Assembly: GCA_964617875.1 (NCBI GenBank)
Contig: CAZUAI010000124.1
Coordinates: forward strand, 1-11,109
DNA: 11,109 bases
Origin: CAZMVY01 sp964617875
GTDB lineage: Bacteria; Planctomycetota; Phycisphaerae; UBA1845; PWPN01
Direction: 5' to 3'
Shown one piece after another: positions 1-7,623 of this stretch. The position numbers and the translations under genes were made by a program. Position 1 is the first letter of the stretch. Each line of letters starts with the position of its first letter. Under the pieces are notes generated by a model, which was not told where the DNA came from, ran no database searches, and saw nothing but the letters and a program-made list of their open reading frames with translations.

Positions 1-289
1 CTATGCCGCCGTGGCGGCAACGATCGAAAGCCGAGCGCCGAGCTCCGGTCCAAAACCGGCAGGGCTGCGAGGGGTGGCGACGCCGGGGTGTAAGGGGTGT
101 AGCCAAGGTCAGTGATGCGTATCAGCCAATAGGCTTTCGATCAGGTCCCGCCGTCTGAGTGCTTGCCAGAGGTGGACCGACAAGTCGGCGCTTACACAAC
201 ACAACTACATTTATTTACAAGTGTTAGAAACAGCGCGGTTCGGTAGAGATGCCGTGGCGCCCTTTTTTCGAGGCGACGCCAACGCGCCC
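1..289. other. Upstream region with no supported gene
   Basis: I see no gene I can support here. Frame 1 is open from base 1 to a TAA at 91-93 and could be the last ~30 codons of an upstream gene, but the peptide is basic, low in hydrophobic residues and not recognised. Bases 194-228 are A+T-rich compared with the rest. A run of six T at 263-268 follows a GGCGCC palindrome but lacks a proper stem. The region probably separates the operon from an unrelated neighbour. Confidence 0.5.
22..142. repeat. 11-bp inverted repeat, arms 99 bp apart
   Basis: GATCGAAAGCC at 22-32 is exactly complementary to GGCTTTCGATC at 132-142. Between the arms, GGGGTGTA occurs twice (85-92 and 94-101) with one base between. 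The arms could be binding sites or remnants of an element end, but an 11-bp match over this distance may be chance. No function is assigned. Confidence 0.3.
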
Positions 290-317
290 TTGACATCAAT
301 ATAACATGTGCTATATT
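290..317 (+). promoter_or_regulatory. Sigma-70-type promoter of the operon
   Basis: A perfect -35 box TTGACA (290-295) is followed after 16 bp by TATATT (312-317), which matches the -10 consensus at five of six positions. The segment is A+T-rich inside G+C-rich DNA. Transcription would begin near 323-325, giving a leader of about 46 nt before the ATG at 370. It is the only strong promoter I see upstream of the three genes, and the second gene overlaps the first, so it probably drives the whole operon. Confidence 0.75.
298..317. promoter_or_regulatory. 20-bp dyad over the -10 box, candidate operator
   Basis: Half-site AATATA (298-303) is the exact complement of TATATT (312-317). Within the spacer CA (305-306) pairs with TG (309-310), so eight of ten base pairs are symmetric. 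The right arm is the -10 box itself, so a bound protein would block RNA polymerase. The first product carries an N-terminal XRE-type HTH, a family that commonly binds such dyads as a dimer. Autorepression is therefore likely but is inferred, not shown. Confidence 0.5.
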
Positions 318-359
318 TAAGAAAAGTCGCGCCAAACGATGTCTTTTGGAAAACGCACT

Positions 360-363
360 GAGG
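360..363 (+). promoter_or_regulatory. Shine-Dalgarno that sets the helicase start
   Basis: GAGG lies six bases before the ATG at 370. The longer in-frame alternative, TTG at 346, has no purine-rich sequence at the right distance, so ATG 370 is preferred. Confidence 0.65.
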
Positions 364-369
364 TTGTGC

Positions 370-3300
370 ATGACAGGCGACGCCACATCCTCCAGGCTTC
401 CCTCGGACTACTCGACTCGGATCAAGCAGTTCCGCGCCCGCCTGGGCCTGACACAGTTGGAACTGGCGACGCGGCTGGGGGTCTCATTCGCCACTGTGAA
501 TCGCTGGGAGAACGGCCAAACGAAGCCGTCCCCCCTGTCCTGGCACCAGCTTCTCCGCATGGACGAGGGCGAGACGGCCACCGCGCCAGCGCCACAGTCG
601 GTTGTCGAGCAACCGGTGCTCGATTTCACGGCGTCCCCGGATGTGGTCCGCGCTTTGGCCGAGGGCGAGCGGCTGAGCTTCGGGCACATGTTCAACCCGG
701 CGTTCGCGACGGAGATCTCGCAGATCGATCCGTTGCCGCACCAGCGCATCGCCGTCTACGAGCACATGCTCAAGCAGTTTCCCCTGCGGTTCCTGCTGGC
801 CGACGACGCCGGTGCGGGCAAGACCATCATGTCGGGTCTGTACGTCCGGGAGATGAAGGCCCGCCGTCTCATCAAGCGCATCCTCATCGTCCCGCCCGCC
901 GGTCTGATCGGCAACTGGCAGCGCGAGCTTGCCACGCTGTTCAGCCTGCAGTTCAAGATCGTCACCGGGGCCGATGCCCGCAACACGAACCCGTTCATCG
1001 GCGAGGGCAGCGATTGCCTGATCGTCAGCGTGGACACGCTCACGGGTGCGCGGATGTTCTCGCGCCTCCGCGAACCAGGCGTGGTGCCCTACGACCTGGT
1101 GATTTTCGATGAAGCCCACAAACTGTCGGTGGATCGCGGCAACGACCTGCGTGTTCGCAAGACCGAGCGCTACAAGCTGGCCGAGGCCATAGCCGGCGTC
1201 GGCGGTGTGGACGAGGCATGGCGGCTGCCGTGGGCGGCGCACCACATCCTTCTGCTGACCGCGACACCGCACCAAGGCAAGGACTATCCGTACTACGCTC
1301 TCTGGCGGCTTCTCGAACCTAAAGCGCTCTCTACGCCGGAGGCCTTTGATGAATACCCGGCCGATCGCCGCCAAGCTCATTTCATCCGCCGAACAAAGGA
1401 GGAAATGGTCCACCTCAACGGCCAGCCGCTTTATCCAAAGCGGATCTCGAATACCCTCGGCTACGATCTGACCCAAGGGCCGATCAGCGAGCAGACCCTC
1501 TACGATGAAACCACCGACTACATGCGGTATGTCTACAACCGCGCGAAGCTGCTCAACCGCTCAGCCGCCCGGCTGGCGATGAGCGTGCTGCAACGCCGTC
1601 TCGCGAGTTCCACGTACGCGCTTCTCCGATCGTTCGAACGGCGAATCGACAAGCTCGACGACCTGATCCGCCAGGTCCAGGAGGGCAAGCTGACCGAGGA
1701 GCAGCTCGTCGTGCTGCAGCGACGCCTCGCCGAAGAGGATGATGTCCTGGACACCAAGACGGCCGACGAAGAAGGCACTGAGGACGGCCGCGAGGAAGGC
1801 GAAGTCTCCGAGGAGCGCCTGCTGGCGGGCGTCATCGCCGCGTCGCTCACCGACCTGGTGGTCGAGCGCGAGCAAGTCGTGAACTTGCTGAAGCTCGCCC
1901 AGAAGGTGTACGACCTTGGGGCCGAATCCAAGTTCGATAAGCTGCGTGAGGTCCTGACCGATCCCCGGTTTGTCGGCGAGAAGTTCATCATCTTCACCGA
2001 GCACCGCGACACGCTCAACTACCTCATCCAGCGTCTCGGCGGCATGGGCTATACCGGGCAGATCGCCCAAATCCACGGCGGGATGTACCACACCGAGCGC
2101 CAGGAGCAGGTCGAGCGGTTCCGCCTGCCCCACGAGGACGGCGGCGCGCGGTTTATGGTCTGCACCGACGCGGCGGCGGAAGGCATCAACCTCCAATTCT
2201 GCTGGATCATGATCAACTTCGACGTTCCGTGGAACCCTGCCCGCCTGGAACAGCGCATGGGGCGCATCCACCGTTACGGCCAGAAGCACGACCCCGTGCA
2301 GATCGTCAACCTCGTTGCCCCCAAGACCCGCGAGGGCCTGGTCATCCAGACGCTGCTGAACAAGCTCGAAACCATCCGCGACAGCCTAGGCAGCGAGAAG
2401 GTCTTTGACTCCATCGGCCGTCTCTTCGAGGGCGTATCGCTCAAGACCTACATGGAGCGGGCCATCGTCGAGGGCGCGGACATCGTCACCCACGAGCTCG
2501 AAGGTCGGCTTACGCAGGAGCAGGTCGAGGCGTTGGCTCTTAAGGAGAAGATGCTCTTCGGCGACGGCGGCGATGTGAAGCGCCAGCTTCCCCGTCTCCG
2601 CGACGACCTTCAGCAGGAGGCATACTGCCGCCTGCTGCCCGGCTACGTTCGCCACTACCTCGAGAGCGCCGCCCCGCTGGTGGACATCGAGATCGACGGC
2701 GACATCAACGGCTGCTTCTCGATGAAGCCAGCCCGCAAGGGCGCGGTCGATGCACTTCTGCACACGCTGGAGATGTACTCGGCCACGCAGCGCGACTGTC
2801 TGACGGTGATCCGCCCCGGGCCAGACCAGAAGAACACCCGCATCTGGGTCCACCCCGGCGAGCCGGTCTTCGAGCAGTTCCGCGCTATCGTCAGCGACCG
2901 CCTCGGCGACCAGGCCCTGCGCGGCGCGGTCTTCGTCGATCCGAACACCGAGAAACCTTACCTGTTCCACCTCGCCTTGATCAGCGTCGTGCGACAGGCC
3001 GACGCCGAACTGCCCGACCTGGCCAGCGAGGAGGTGCTCGACTGCCAGCTCGTCGGCGTCAAGCAGTTCGAGGGCGCCGAGGTCGCCCTCTGCCCGGTCG
3101 AGCACCTGTTGCTGCTCAAAGGCGGCCACGGGCTGCCCCCGGCAGCGCAGCGGTTGGCGCTGGGTGCTGAGAAGCTCAAGACCCAGGCGGAGGCTTTCAT
3201 CATCGAACGCGTCGCCCGCAGCATGGCGATGGAGCGGCGCAAGACCCTGCTGGCCGCGTTGCCCGAGCGAGAGCAATTCATCCAGCGCGGGTTCGACTTC

Positions 3301-3945
3301 CAGGAGGCGGAGCTGGCCACCGCCCGAGCCAAGCAAGCGGAGAAAGCCCGCTCCGGCAACACCGCCGCCGCCAAGGCACTCAAGGATATCAAGGAACAGC
3401 AGCGGTCGCTGGCCCGGCGCCGCGCTACCGCCCTGGCCACGATCCGCCGTGAACCGGAGCTGATCGCTCCCGGCAACCTGTCGTTCCTGGCTCACGCCCT
3501 CGTCGTGCCCTCATCCGATCCGGCCGATCTCGAACGCCACGACGCCGAGGTCGAGAAGGTGGCGATGGACCTGGCCCGCGCTTTTGAGGAAGCCGCCGGG
3601 GCGACCGTCATGGATGTTCACACTCCCGGACGCGCACGCGCGGCTGGCCTCACTGACAACCCCGGCTTCGATCTGATGTCGATCTATCCCGATGGTCGGC
3701 GTCGGGCCATCGAGGTCAAGGGCCGGGCCAACACCGGCGACGTGGAGGTCTCGTCCAACGAGTGGGCGCGTGCTGCCAACCTCCGTGAGGGGTACTGGCT
3801 GTATGCCGTCTACGACTGCGCGACACCTAGCCCACGCCTAGCACGGGTCCAAGACCCATTCGGCAAGCTGCTGGCCAGGGCCAAAGGAAGCGTACTGGTC
3901 AGCGCCGCCCAGGTGATGCAGGCTTCGGAAAGTGAGAACCCATGA
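370..3945 (+). CDS. XRE HTH - SNF2 helicase - DUF3883 fusion, Hma-type defence helicase
   Basis: This protein of 1191 residues (from ATG 370) is an SNF2/superfamily 2 DNA helicase or translocase. Residues ~14-64 form an XRE/Cro-type helix-turn-helix (GLTQLELATRLGVSFATVNR). Helicase motifs follow in order: Walker A GAGKT (148-152), DEAH (247-250), TATPH (297-301), motif V CTDAAAEGINLQF (598-610) and motif VI QRMGRIHRYGQ (628-638). A charged acidic stretch at ~449-489 and a probable coiled coil at ~945-1022 break up the domains. The C-terminus resembles DUF3883, with GFD (D1101) and IEVKG (E1115, K1117) in a PD-(D/E)XK-like arrangement, so it may bind or cut DNA. The stop overlaps the methylase start as ATGA, which suggests coupled translation. 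The helicase assignment is firm. The HTH's target and the nuclease activity are inferred. Confidence 0.92.
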   Translation: MTGDATSSRLPSDYSTRIKQFRARLGLTQLELATRLGVSFATVNRWENGQTKPSPLSWHQLLRMDEGETATAPAPQSVVEQPVLDFTASPDVVRALAEGERLSFGHMFNPAFATEISQIDPLPHQRIAVYEHMLKQFPLRFLLADDAGAGKTIMSGLYVREMKARRLIKRILIVPPAGLIGNWQRELATLFSLQFKIVTGADARNTNPFIGEGSDCLIVSVDTLTGARMFSRLREPGVVPYDLVIFDEAHKLSVDRGNDLRVRKTERYKLAEAIAGVGGVDEAWRLPWAAHHILLLTATPHQGKDYPYYALWRLLEPKALSTPEAFDEYPADRRQAHFIRRTKEEMVHLNGQPLYPKRISNTLGYDLTQGPISEQTLYDETTDYMRYVYNRAKLLNRSAARLAMSVLQRRLASSTYALLRSFERRIDKLDDLIRQVQEGKLTEEQLVVLQRRLAEEDDVLDTKTADEEGTEDGREEGEVSEERLLAGVIAASLTDLVVEREQVVNLLKLAQKVYDLGAESKFDKLREVLTDPRFVGEKFIIFTEHRDTLNYLIQRLGGMGYTGQIAQIHGGMYHTERQEQVERFRLPHEDGGARFMVCTDAAAEGINLQFCWIMINFDVPWNPARLEQRMGRIHRYGQKHDPVQIVNLVAPKTREGLVIQTLLNKLETIRDSLGSEKVFDSIGRLFEGVSLKTYMERAIVEGADIVTHELEGRLTQEQVEALALKEKMLFGDGGDVKRQLPRLRDDLQQEAYCRLLPGYVRHYLESAAPLVDIEIDGDINGCFSMKPARKGAVDALLHTLEMYSATQRDCLTVIRPGPDQKNTRIWVHPGEPVFEQFRAIVSDRLGDQALRGAVFVDPNTEKPYLFHLALISVVRQADAELPDLASEEVLDCQLVGVKQFEGAEVALCPVEHLLLLKGGHGLPPAAQRLALGAEKLKTQAEAFIIERVARSMAMERRKTLLAALPEREQFIQRGFDFQEAELATARAKQAEKARSGNTAAAKALKDIKEQQRSLARRRATALATIRREPELIAPGNLSFLAHALVVPSSDPADLERHDAEVEKVAMDLARAFEEAAGATVMDVHTPGRARAAGLTDNPGFDLMSIYPDGRRRAIEVKGRANTGDVEVSSNEWARAANLREGYWLYAVYDCATPSPRLARVQDPFGKLLARAKGSVLVSAAQVMQASESENP

Positions 3946-6900
3946 ACGATTTCGCCCGACTCATCGAACACGCGTTCCCGCTCAAGCAGACCTCGCTGGA
4001 CTCCGTCCACGAGAAGAACGTCCGCCACGGGCATATCTCCACGCTGCACATCTGGCCGGCGAGGCGGCCGCTTGCCGCCTGCCGAGCGGCGCTGATTGCC
4101 ACGCTCCTGCCGGACCCGTCGGCGCAACCTAAGCCCGAAGGCATGTCCGACGCCCAGTGGCAGGAGGAAATCAAGCGGCGGCGTCGGGAACTGTGCGAGA
4201 AGATCGCGGGCAAGGTCGTCAAGAAGACCGAGAAGAAGAAAATGCCCAACGGCCAGACCGTGGAGCGCATCAAGGAGGAGACCGAGGGCGGCATCCTGCA
4301 CTGGGGCCGGGAGACGGAGAACGCCGACACACTCGAATGGTTCCGCCAGGAAATCCGTAAAGCGTATGGCGGCCGCGCCCCAAAGGTGCTCGACCCGTTC
4401 GCCGGGGGCGGGGCCATCCCGCTCGAGGCTATGCGACTGGGATGCGAAGCCACGGCCGTGGACATCAACCCCGTCGCCTGGTTCATCCTCAAATGCACGC
4501 TGGAGTACCCGCAGAAGCTGGCCGGGCAGACGCGCCCGCTGCCGGACTTCATCCTGGAGAACGAAGAGTTCATGGAGGCCTTCTACAAGGCCAATCCCGG
4601 CTCCATCGGCAAAGGCAAGGCCACCAAGAAGCAGAAAGACACGCTCTTCGTGGACGCCAAGGCCGACCACGCGCCGGAGGCCGATTTGGCCTGGCACGTC
4701 CGCGCCTGGGGCCAGTGGGTGCTGGATCGCGCCCGGCGTGAGTTGGCGCAGTATTACCCCACCTACGCCGATTTTCTGCCTGCCTCGGGGCTTCGCCCCT
4801 CGGCGCAGACAGGTCTGCCTGCACACCTGCCCATAAACCGTCGATCACCGTTTTTCGTCTATATCTTGAAGTGTTCGGACGGCTCCTTCTACATCGGGCA
4901 GACAGAGGATCTCGGGCGACGGTTTAACCAACATCTGAATGGTGAAGTTTCCTGGACTGCGTCCCGTCGGCCGGTTGAACTGATTCATTGGGAAGAGTAT
5001 TCCACACGTGAACAGGCGGTCAGGCGAGAGGAAGCCCTCAAGACGGGCTTCGGTCGCACATGGATCAGGCGGGAGTACGAAGCCCGTCGTCTGCGCGTCC
5101 AGATCTACGATCGCCGCCTGGTGCCGCTGACCGAAGACGGACTGCCCGACATCGAGCGGTTGAACCGAGAGTTCGTCGATCCGTTCCTCGGTCCCCATGA
5201 CTGGGGTCGCCCGGTCAAGAACGAGGGCACGTCGCAGGCCGGCCCCGCCTGCGCCGAGCGTAGCGAGGCAGGCAGGTGGGTCGCCAAGCCGACGGTCGCC
5301 TACTTGTGGGCGCGGACGGTGACGTGCAAGAACTGCCGGGCGACGGTGCCGCTGCTCAAGACGCGCTGGCTGTGCAAGAAGGCCAACAAGCGGGTCCTGC
5401 TGACGATGGAACCCAATGCGGACAAGACGGGTGTCGTGTTCGGCGTCGAGGCACACGTGCCGATCAAGGGCGGCAACGCGGCGCGGAAGCGCGAGCACGA
5501 CAAGCGCATCGGCGCGGGCACGATGTCACGGGCGGGGACACAGTGTCCATGCTGCGCCACGATCAATACGATGGAGGACATTCGTCTGGAGGGCAAAGCC
5601 GGACGCCTAGGGAGCATCATGACGGCCGTCGTCGTGGACGGGCCGGATGGCAAGGAGTACCGGCTGCCGACGGAGCACGAGAGGGCCGCCGCGGCCATCA
5701 CCGAAGAGCAGGTTCAGGAGGCATTCAAGGACGTGCCCTTCGGCGTGCCCGATGAGCCGACGCCGAGCGAGAACGCGCTCGGAATGCGTGTCCCGCTGTA
5801 TGGCTTCGACAAGTGGCGGAAGCTATTCACCCCGCGTCAGTTGGTGGCGTTGGGGCGGTTCGTCGCCGCGACCCGCGCCGCACGCGACGAAATGGCCCAG
5901 CAACAAGTCCCCGCCGAGTGGATCGAAGGCGTCGGGGCGTATCTGGCGCTCGTGATCGACAAAGTGGCAGACTATAACTCGACAGTTTGTGTCTGGCATC
6001 TATCGCGGGAGCTTATCGGGCATACATTCACTCGCTTCGCATTGCCGATCACTTGGGACTTTTCAGAAATACCAGCGACCAACGACACCGGAGGCGCGTA
6101 TTCCGCGCAACTCGATTGGTCCAGCCGCTACATCGACCATGCCCTGATCGCAAGCGCAAATGCAGAGCTGCCCCATCCCATCAATCGCTCCGCCAGGAGC
6201 ATCCACGATGGGACGCTGGATGCGATCATTACCGATCCGCCGTACTACGATGCGATTCCCTACTCCGATCTAATGGACTTCTTTTATATCTGGCTCCGGC
6301 GTTCGCTGCACAGCATTTCATCCTCAATCGACGCCGCCTTCTTGCAGGAACTGTCGCCCAAGTGGGATCACGAGGCCAACGATGGCGAACTCATCGATGA
6401 CTGCAGTCGCCACGGAAACGACGCGGCATTGAGCAAAAGAATCTACGAAGACGGAATGGCTCAAGTATTCAGTTCATGCTGCACGGCACTCAAGCCCGAA
6501 GGGCGAGTGGTTGTCGTTTTCGCCAACAAGCAACCTGATGCGTGGGAGACACTTGTTTCTGCGATCATTCGAGCAGGTTTTGTCGTCGAGTGCAGTTGGC
6601 CAATTCAGACAGAAATGTCTACTCGAATGCGTGCCAAAACCTCGGCAGCATTGGCTTCGTCCGTCTGGTTGGCGGCGAGGAAGCGTCCCGCAACGGCCCG
6701 CCCCGGCTGGGACAACCACGTTCTGGAAGAGATGCGGGCGAAGATCACGGTGAAGCTGCGGGAGTTCTGGGATGCCGGGATTCGCGGCCCGGACTTCGTC
6801 TGGGCCGCCACCGGCCCGGCACTGGAGGCCTACAGCAAGCACCCGGTGGTCCGCAAGGCCAACGAGCCCAACGCGACGATGAGCGTCGGCGAGTTTCTCA

Positions 6901-7571
6901 ATCACGTCCGCCGGATGGTGGTGGACTACATCGTCGGCCAGGTGCTGACCGGCGAGCAGGGCGCGGACCTGTCTGCGTGCGACGCACAGGCAGGCATGGC
7001 CGCTGCCGACCGGCTGGACGAGGTGACGGCCTACTACCTGCTGCACCGCCACGATTTCGGCATGGACGAAGCGCCCGTTGGGGCGTGCATCCTTTATGCC
7101 ACGGCGTGCGGCCTGACGGACGGCGAACTGGATCGCACATGGGATATTCTCACACACGCCGGCGGGGGCGGCGCGGTGAATGACGAGGATGTCGAACTTG
7201 GTGAAGATTCCGACGGGGACGCCGAGTCTGAAGACGGTTCGGGCGGCGGCAGCAAGGTGAAACTCAAGGCGTGGAGCCAGCGGCGCGGCAGGAGCATGGG
7301 CTACGAGGCCCCCGACGGCAAGCCCGTGCCGCTGATCGACCGCATTCACCGCGTGATGCACCTGTGGAAGGAAGGCGACGTGCAGAAGGTGGACGAGTAC
7401 CTCGACCAGCACGCCCTGCGGCGGAACGAACTGTTCAAGCGGGTGGTGCAGTCGCTGATCGAACTGTCCACCAATAGCGAGCGGTCGCTGCTGGAGAGCA
7501 TCAGCAACCACATCGGCGCGAAGGGCGCGGTCAAGGATCGCGGCCCCGTGCTGTTTGACGAGAACGAGTGA
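3942..7571 (+). CDS. DUF1156 DNA methyltransferase, Hma-type, with inserted GIY-YIG domain
   Basis: This 1209-residue protein is a predicted amino (N6-adenine or N4-cytosine) DNA methyltransferase that would mark host DNA. Residues 1-58 form the DUF1156 domain (IEHAFPLKQTSLDSVHEKNV). The SAM-binding motif DPFAGGG is at 151-157 with acidic D174, and the catalytic DPPY is at 765-768, so the order is motif I then IV. Cysteines 462, 465, 478, 535, 537 and 538 look like a zinc ribbon. Residues ~304-383 form a GIY-YIG nuclease domain that I do not expect in this family; as I recall, relatives run straight from the YPTYADF region into RLVPLTEDG. Two further repeat-derived peptides lie at ~436-445 and ~1010-1019. 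An acidic, glycine-rich linker spans ~1074-1104. The start is fixed by the ATGA overlap with the helicase. It is not known from sequence whether the inserted protein still methylates; all catalytic motifs are intact. Confidence 0.92.
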   Translation: MNDFARLIEHAFPLKQTSLDSVHEKNVRHGHISTLHIWPARRPLAACRAALIATLLPDPSAQPKPEGMSDAQWQEEIKRRRRELCEKIAGKVVKKTEKKKMPNGQTVERIKEETEGGILHWGRETENADTLEWFRQEIRKAYGGRAPKVLDPFAGGGAIPLEAMRLGCEATAVDINPVAWFILKCTLEYPQKLAGQTRPLPDFILENEEFMEAFYKANPGSIGKGKATKKQKDTLFVDAKADHAPEADLAWHVRAWGQWVLDRARRELAQYYPTYADFLPASGLRPSAQTGLPAHLPINRRSPFFVYILKCSDGSFYIGQTEDLGRRFNQHLNGEVSWTASRRPVELIHWEEYSTREQAVRREEALKTGFGRTWIRREYEARRLRVQIYDRRLVPLTEDGLPDIERLNREFVDPFLGPHDWGRPVKNEGTSQAGPACAERSEAGRWVAKPTVAYLWARTVTCKNCRATVPLLKTRWLCKKANKRVLLTMEPNADKTGVVFGVEAHVPIKGGNAARKREHDKRIGAGTMSRAGTQCPCCATINTMEDIRLEGKAGRLGSIMTAVVVDGPDGKEYRLPTEHERAAAAITEEQVQEAFKDVPFGVPDEPTPSENALGMRVPLYGFDKWRKLFTPRQLVALGRFVAATRAARDEMAQQQVPAEWIEGVGAYLALVIDKVADYNSTVCVWHLSRELIGHTFTRFALPITWDFSEIPATNDTGGAYSAQLDWSSRYIDHALIASANAELPHPINRSARSIHDGTLDAIITDPPYYDAIPYSDLMDFFYIWLRRSLHSISSSIDAAFLQELSPKWDHEANDGELIDDCSRHGNDAALSKRIYEDGMAQVFSSCCTALKPEGRVVVVFANKQPDAWETLVSAIIRAGFVVECSWPIQTEMSTRMRAKTSAALASSVWLAARKRPATARPGWDNHVLEEMRAKITVKLREFWDAGIRGPDFVWAATGPALEAYSKHPVVRKANEPNATMSVGEFLNHVRRMVVDYIVGQVLTGEQGADLSACDAQAGMAAADRLDEVTAYYLLHRHDFGMDEAPVGACILYATACGLTDGELDRTWDILTHAGGGGAVNDEDVELGEDSDGDAESEDGSGGGSKVKLKAWSQRRGRSMGYEAPDGKPVPLIDRIHRVMHLWKEGDVQKVDEYLDQHALRRNELFKRVVQSLIELSTNSERSLLESISNHIGAKGAVKDRGPVLFDENE
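4776..4813 (+). repeat. Palindromic repeat copy 1, in frame in methylase
   Basis: The ends read CTGCCTGCCTCG and CTCGGCGCAGACAGG. In between is a hairpin, GGGGC-TTC-GCCCC (4787-4799), with outer pairing of GCC (4782-4784) to GGC (4802-4804). It is followed at once by GCAGAC-AG-GTCTGC (4805-4818), a second 6-bp palindrome. It is translated as ASGLRPSAQTG, in the same frame as the methylase. It lies 20 bp before the GIY-YIG unit and shares both ends with the other two copies. Confidence 0.75.
4833..5090 (+). mobile_element. GIY-YIG nuclease domain embedded in the methylase
   Basis: This is a complete domain of the small GIY-YIG family (YhbQ/UvrC-like) that usually occurs as a stand-alone protein of 80-100 residues. 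Numbered in the methylase, it shows VYI (306-308), YIG (317-319), catalytic-type R326/R327, H331 and acidic E363/E364, and ends with the GFGRTWIRREYEARR tail seen in stand-alone members. Hand counts give 53-55% G+C over 4861-5040, below the flanks. The codon ATA at 4833, where a start would be expected, suggests a lost ATG, so it is now made only as part of the methylase. The boundaries are estimated; about 324 bp (4776-5099) appear to be added. Whether it is a nuclease acquired for defence or a passenger element cannot be settled from sequence. Confidence 0.8.
5247..5276 (-). repeat. Palindromic repeat copy 2, inverted relative to copy 1
   Basis: On the minus strand it reads CCTGCCTGCCTCG, then a short CTACG centre, then CTCGGCGCAGGC. 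It shares 12 bases with one end of copy 1 and 10 with the other, with a different centre. Arms GCCTGC (5247-5252) and GCAGGC (5268-5273) pair. On the + strand it is translated as PACAERSEAG within the methylase, just before the conserved RWVAKPTVAYLWART segment. Together with copy 1 it brackets the GIY-YIG domain as an inverted pair. Confidence 0.75.
6968..6996 (-). repeat. Palindromic repeat copy 3, degenerate
   Basis: On the minus strand it begins TGCCTGCCT and ends CGCAGACAGG, the same ends as copy 1. On the + strand the hairpin is TGCGT-GCG-ACGCA (6974-6986), extended by CCTG (6968-6971) with CAGG (6987-6990). It is translated as LSACDAQAG between two conserved methylase segments and keeps the frame. 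It is shorter than copies 1 and 2, and its centre is unrelated to theirs. Confidence 0.6.
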
Positions 7572-7623
7572 ACGAACCCGGCAATGAATACGCGGGCGAG
7601 CATCATGCGGCGACCCGAAAGGC

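Noticed and set aside
255..268. Rho-independent terminator (GGCGCC then six T)
   Set aside because: The hairpin is only a 6-base self-palindrome without a loop or longer stem, so it is not a convincing terminator.
192..386. Minus-strand frame of 64 codons over the promoter region
   Set aside because: It spans the promoter, the operator-like dyad and the helicase start, has no recognisable family and no ribosome binding site.
339..1112. Open frame of 257 codons from ATG 339, overlapping the helicase start
   Set aside because: It overlaps the helicase in another frame and its product is Arg/His/Pro-rich with no domain, as expected for a shadow frame in G+C-rich DNA.
4776..5276. Group I intron or intein carrying the GIY-YIG nuclease
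   Set aside because: The reading frame runs through without stops, the added DNA is only ~324 bp with no room for a ribozyme core, and no intein splice motifs are visible.
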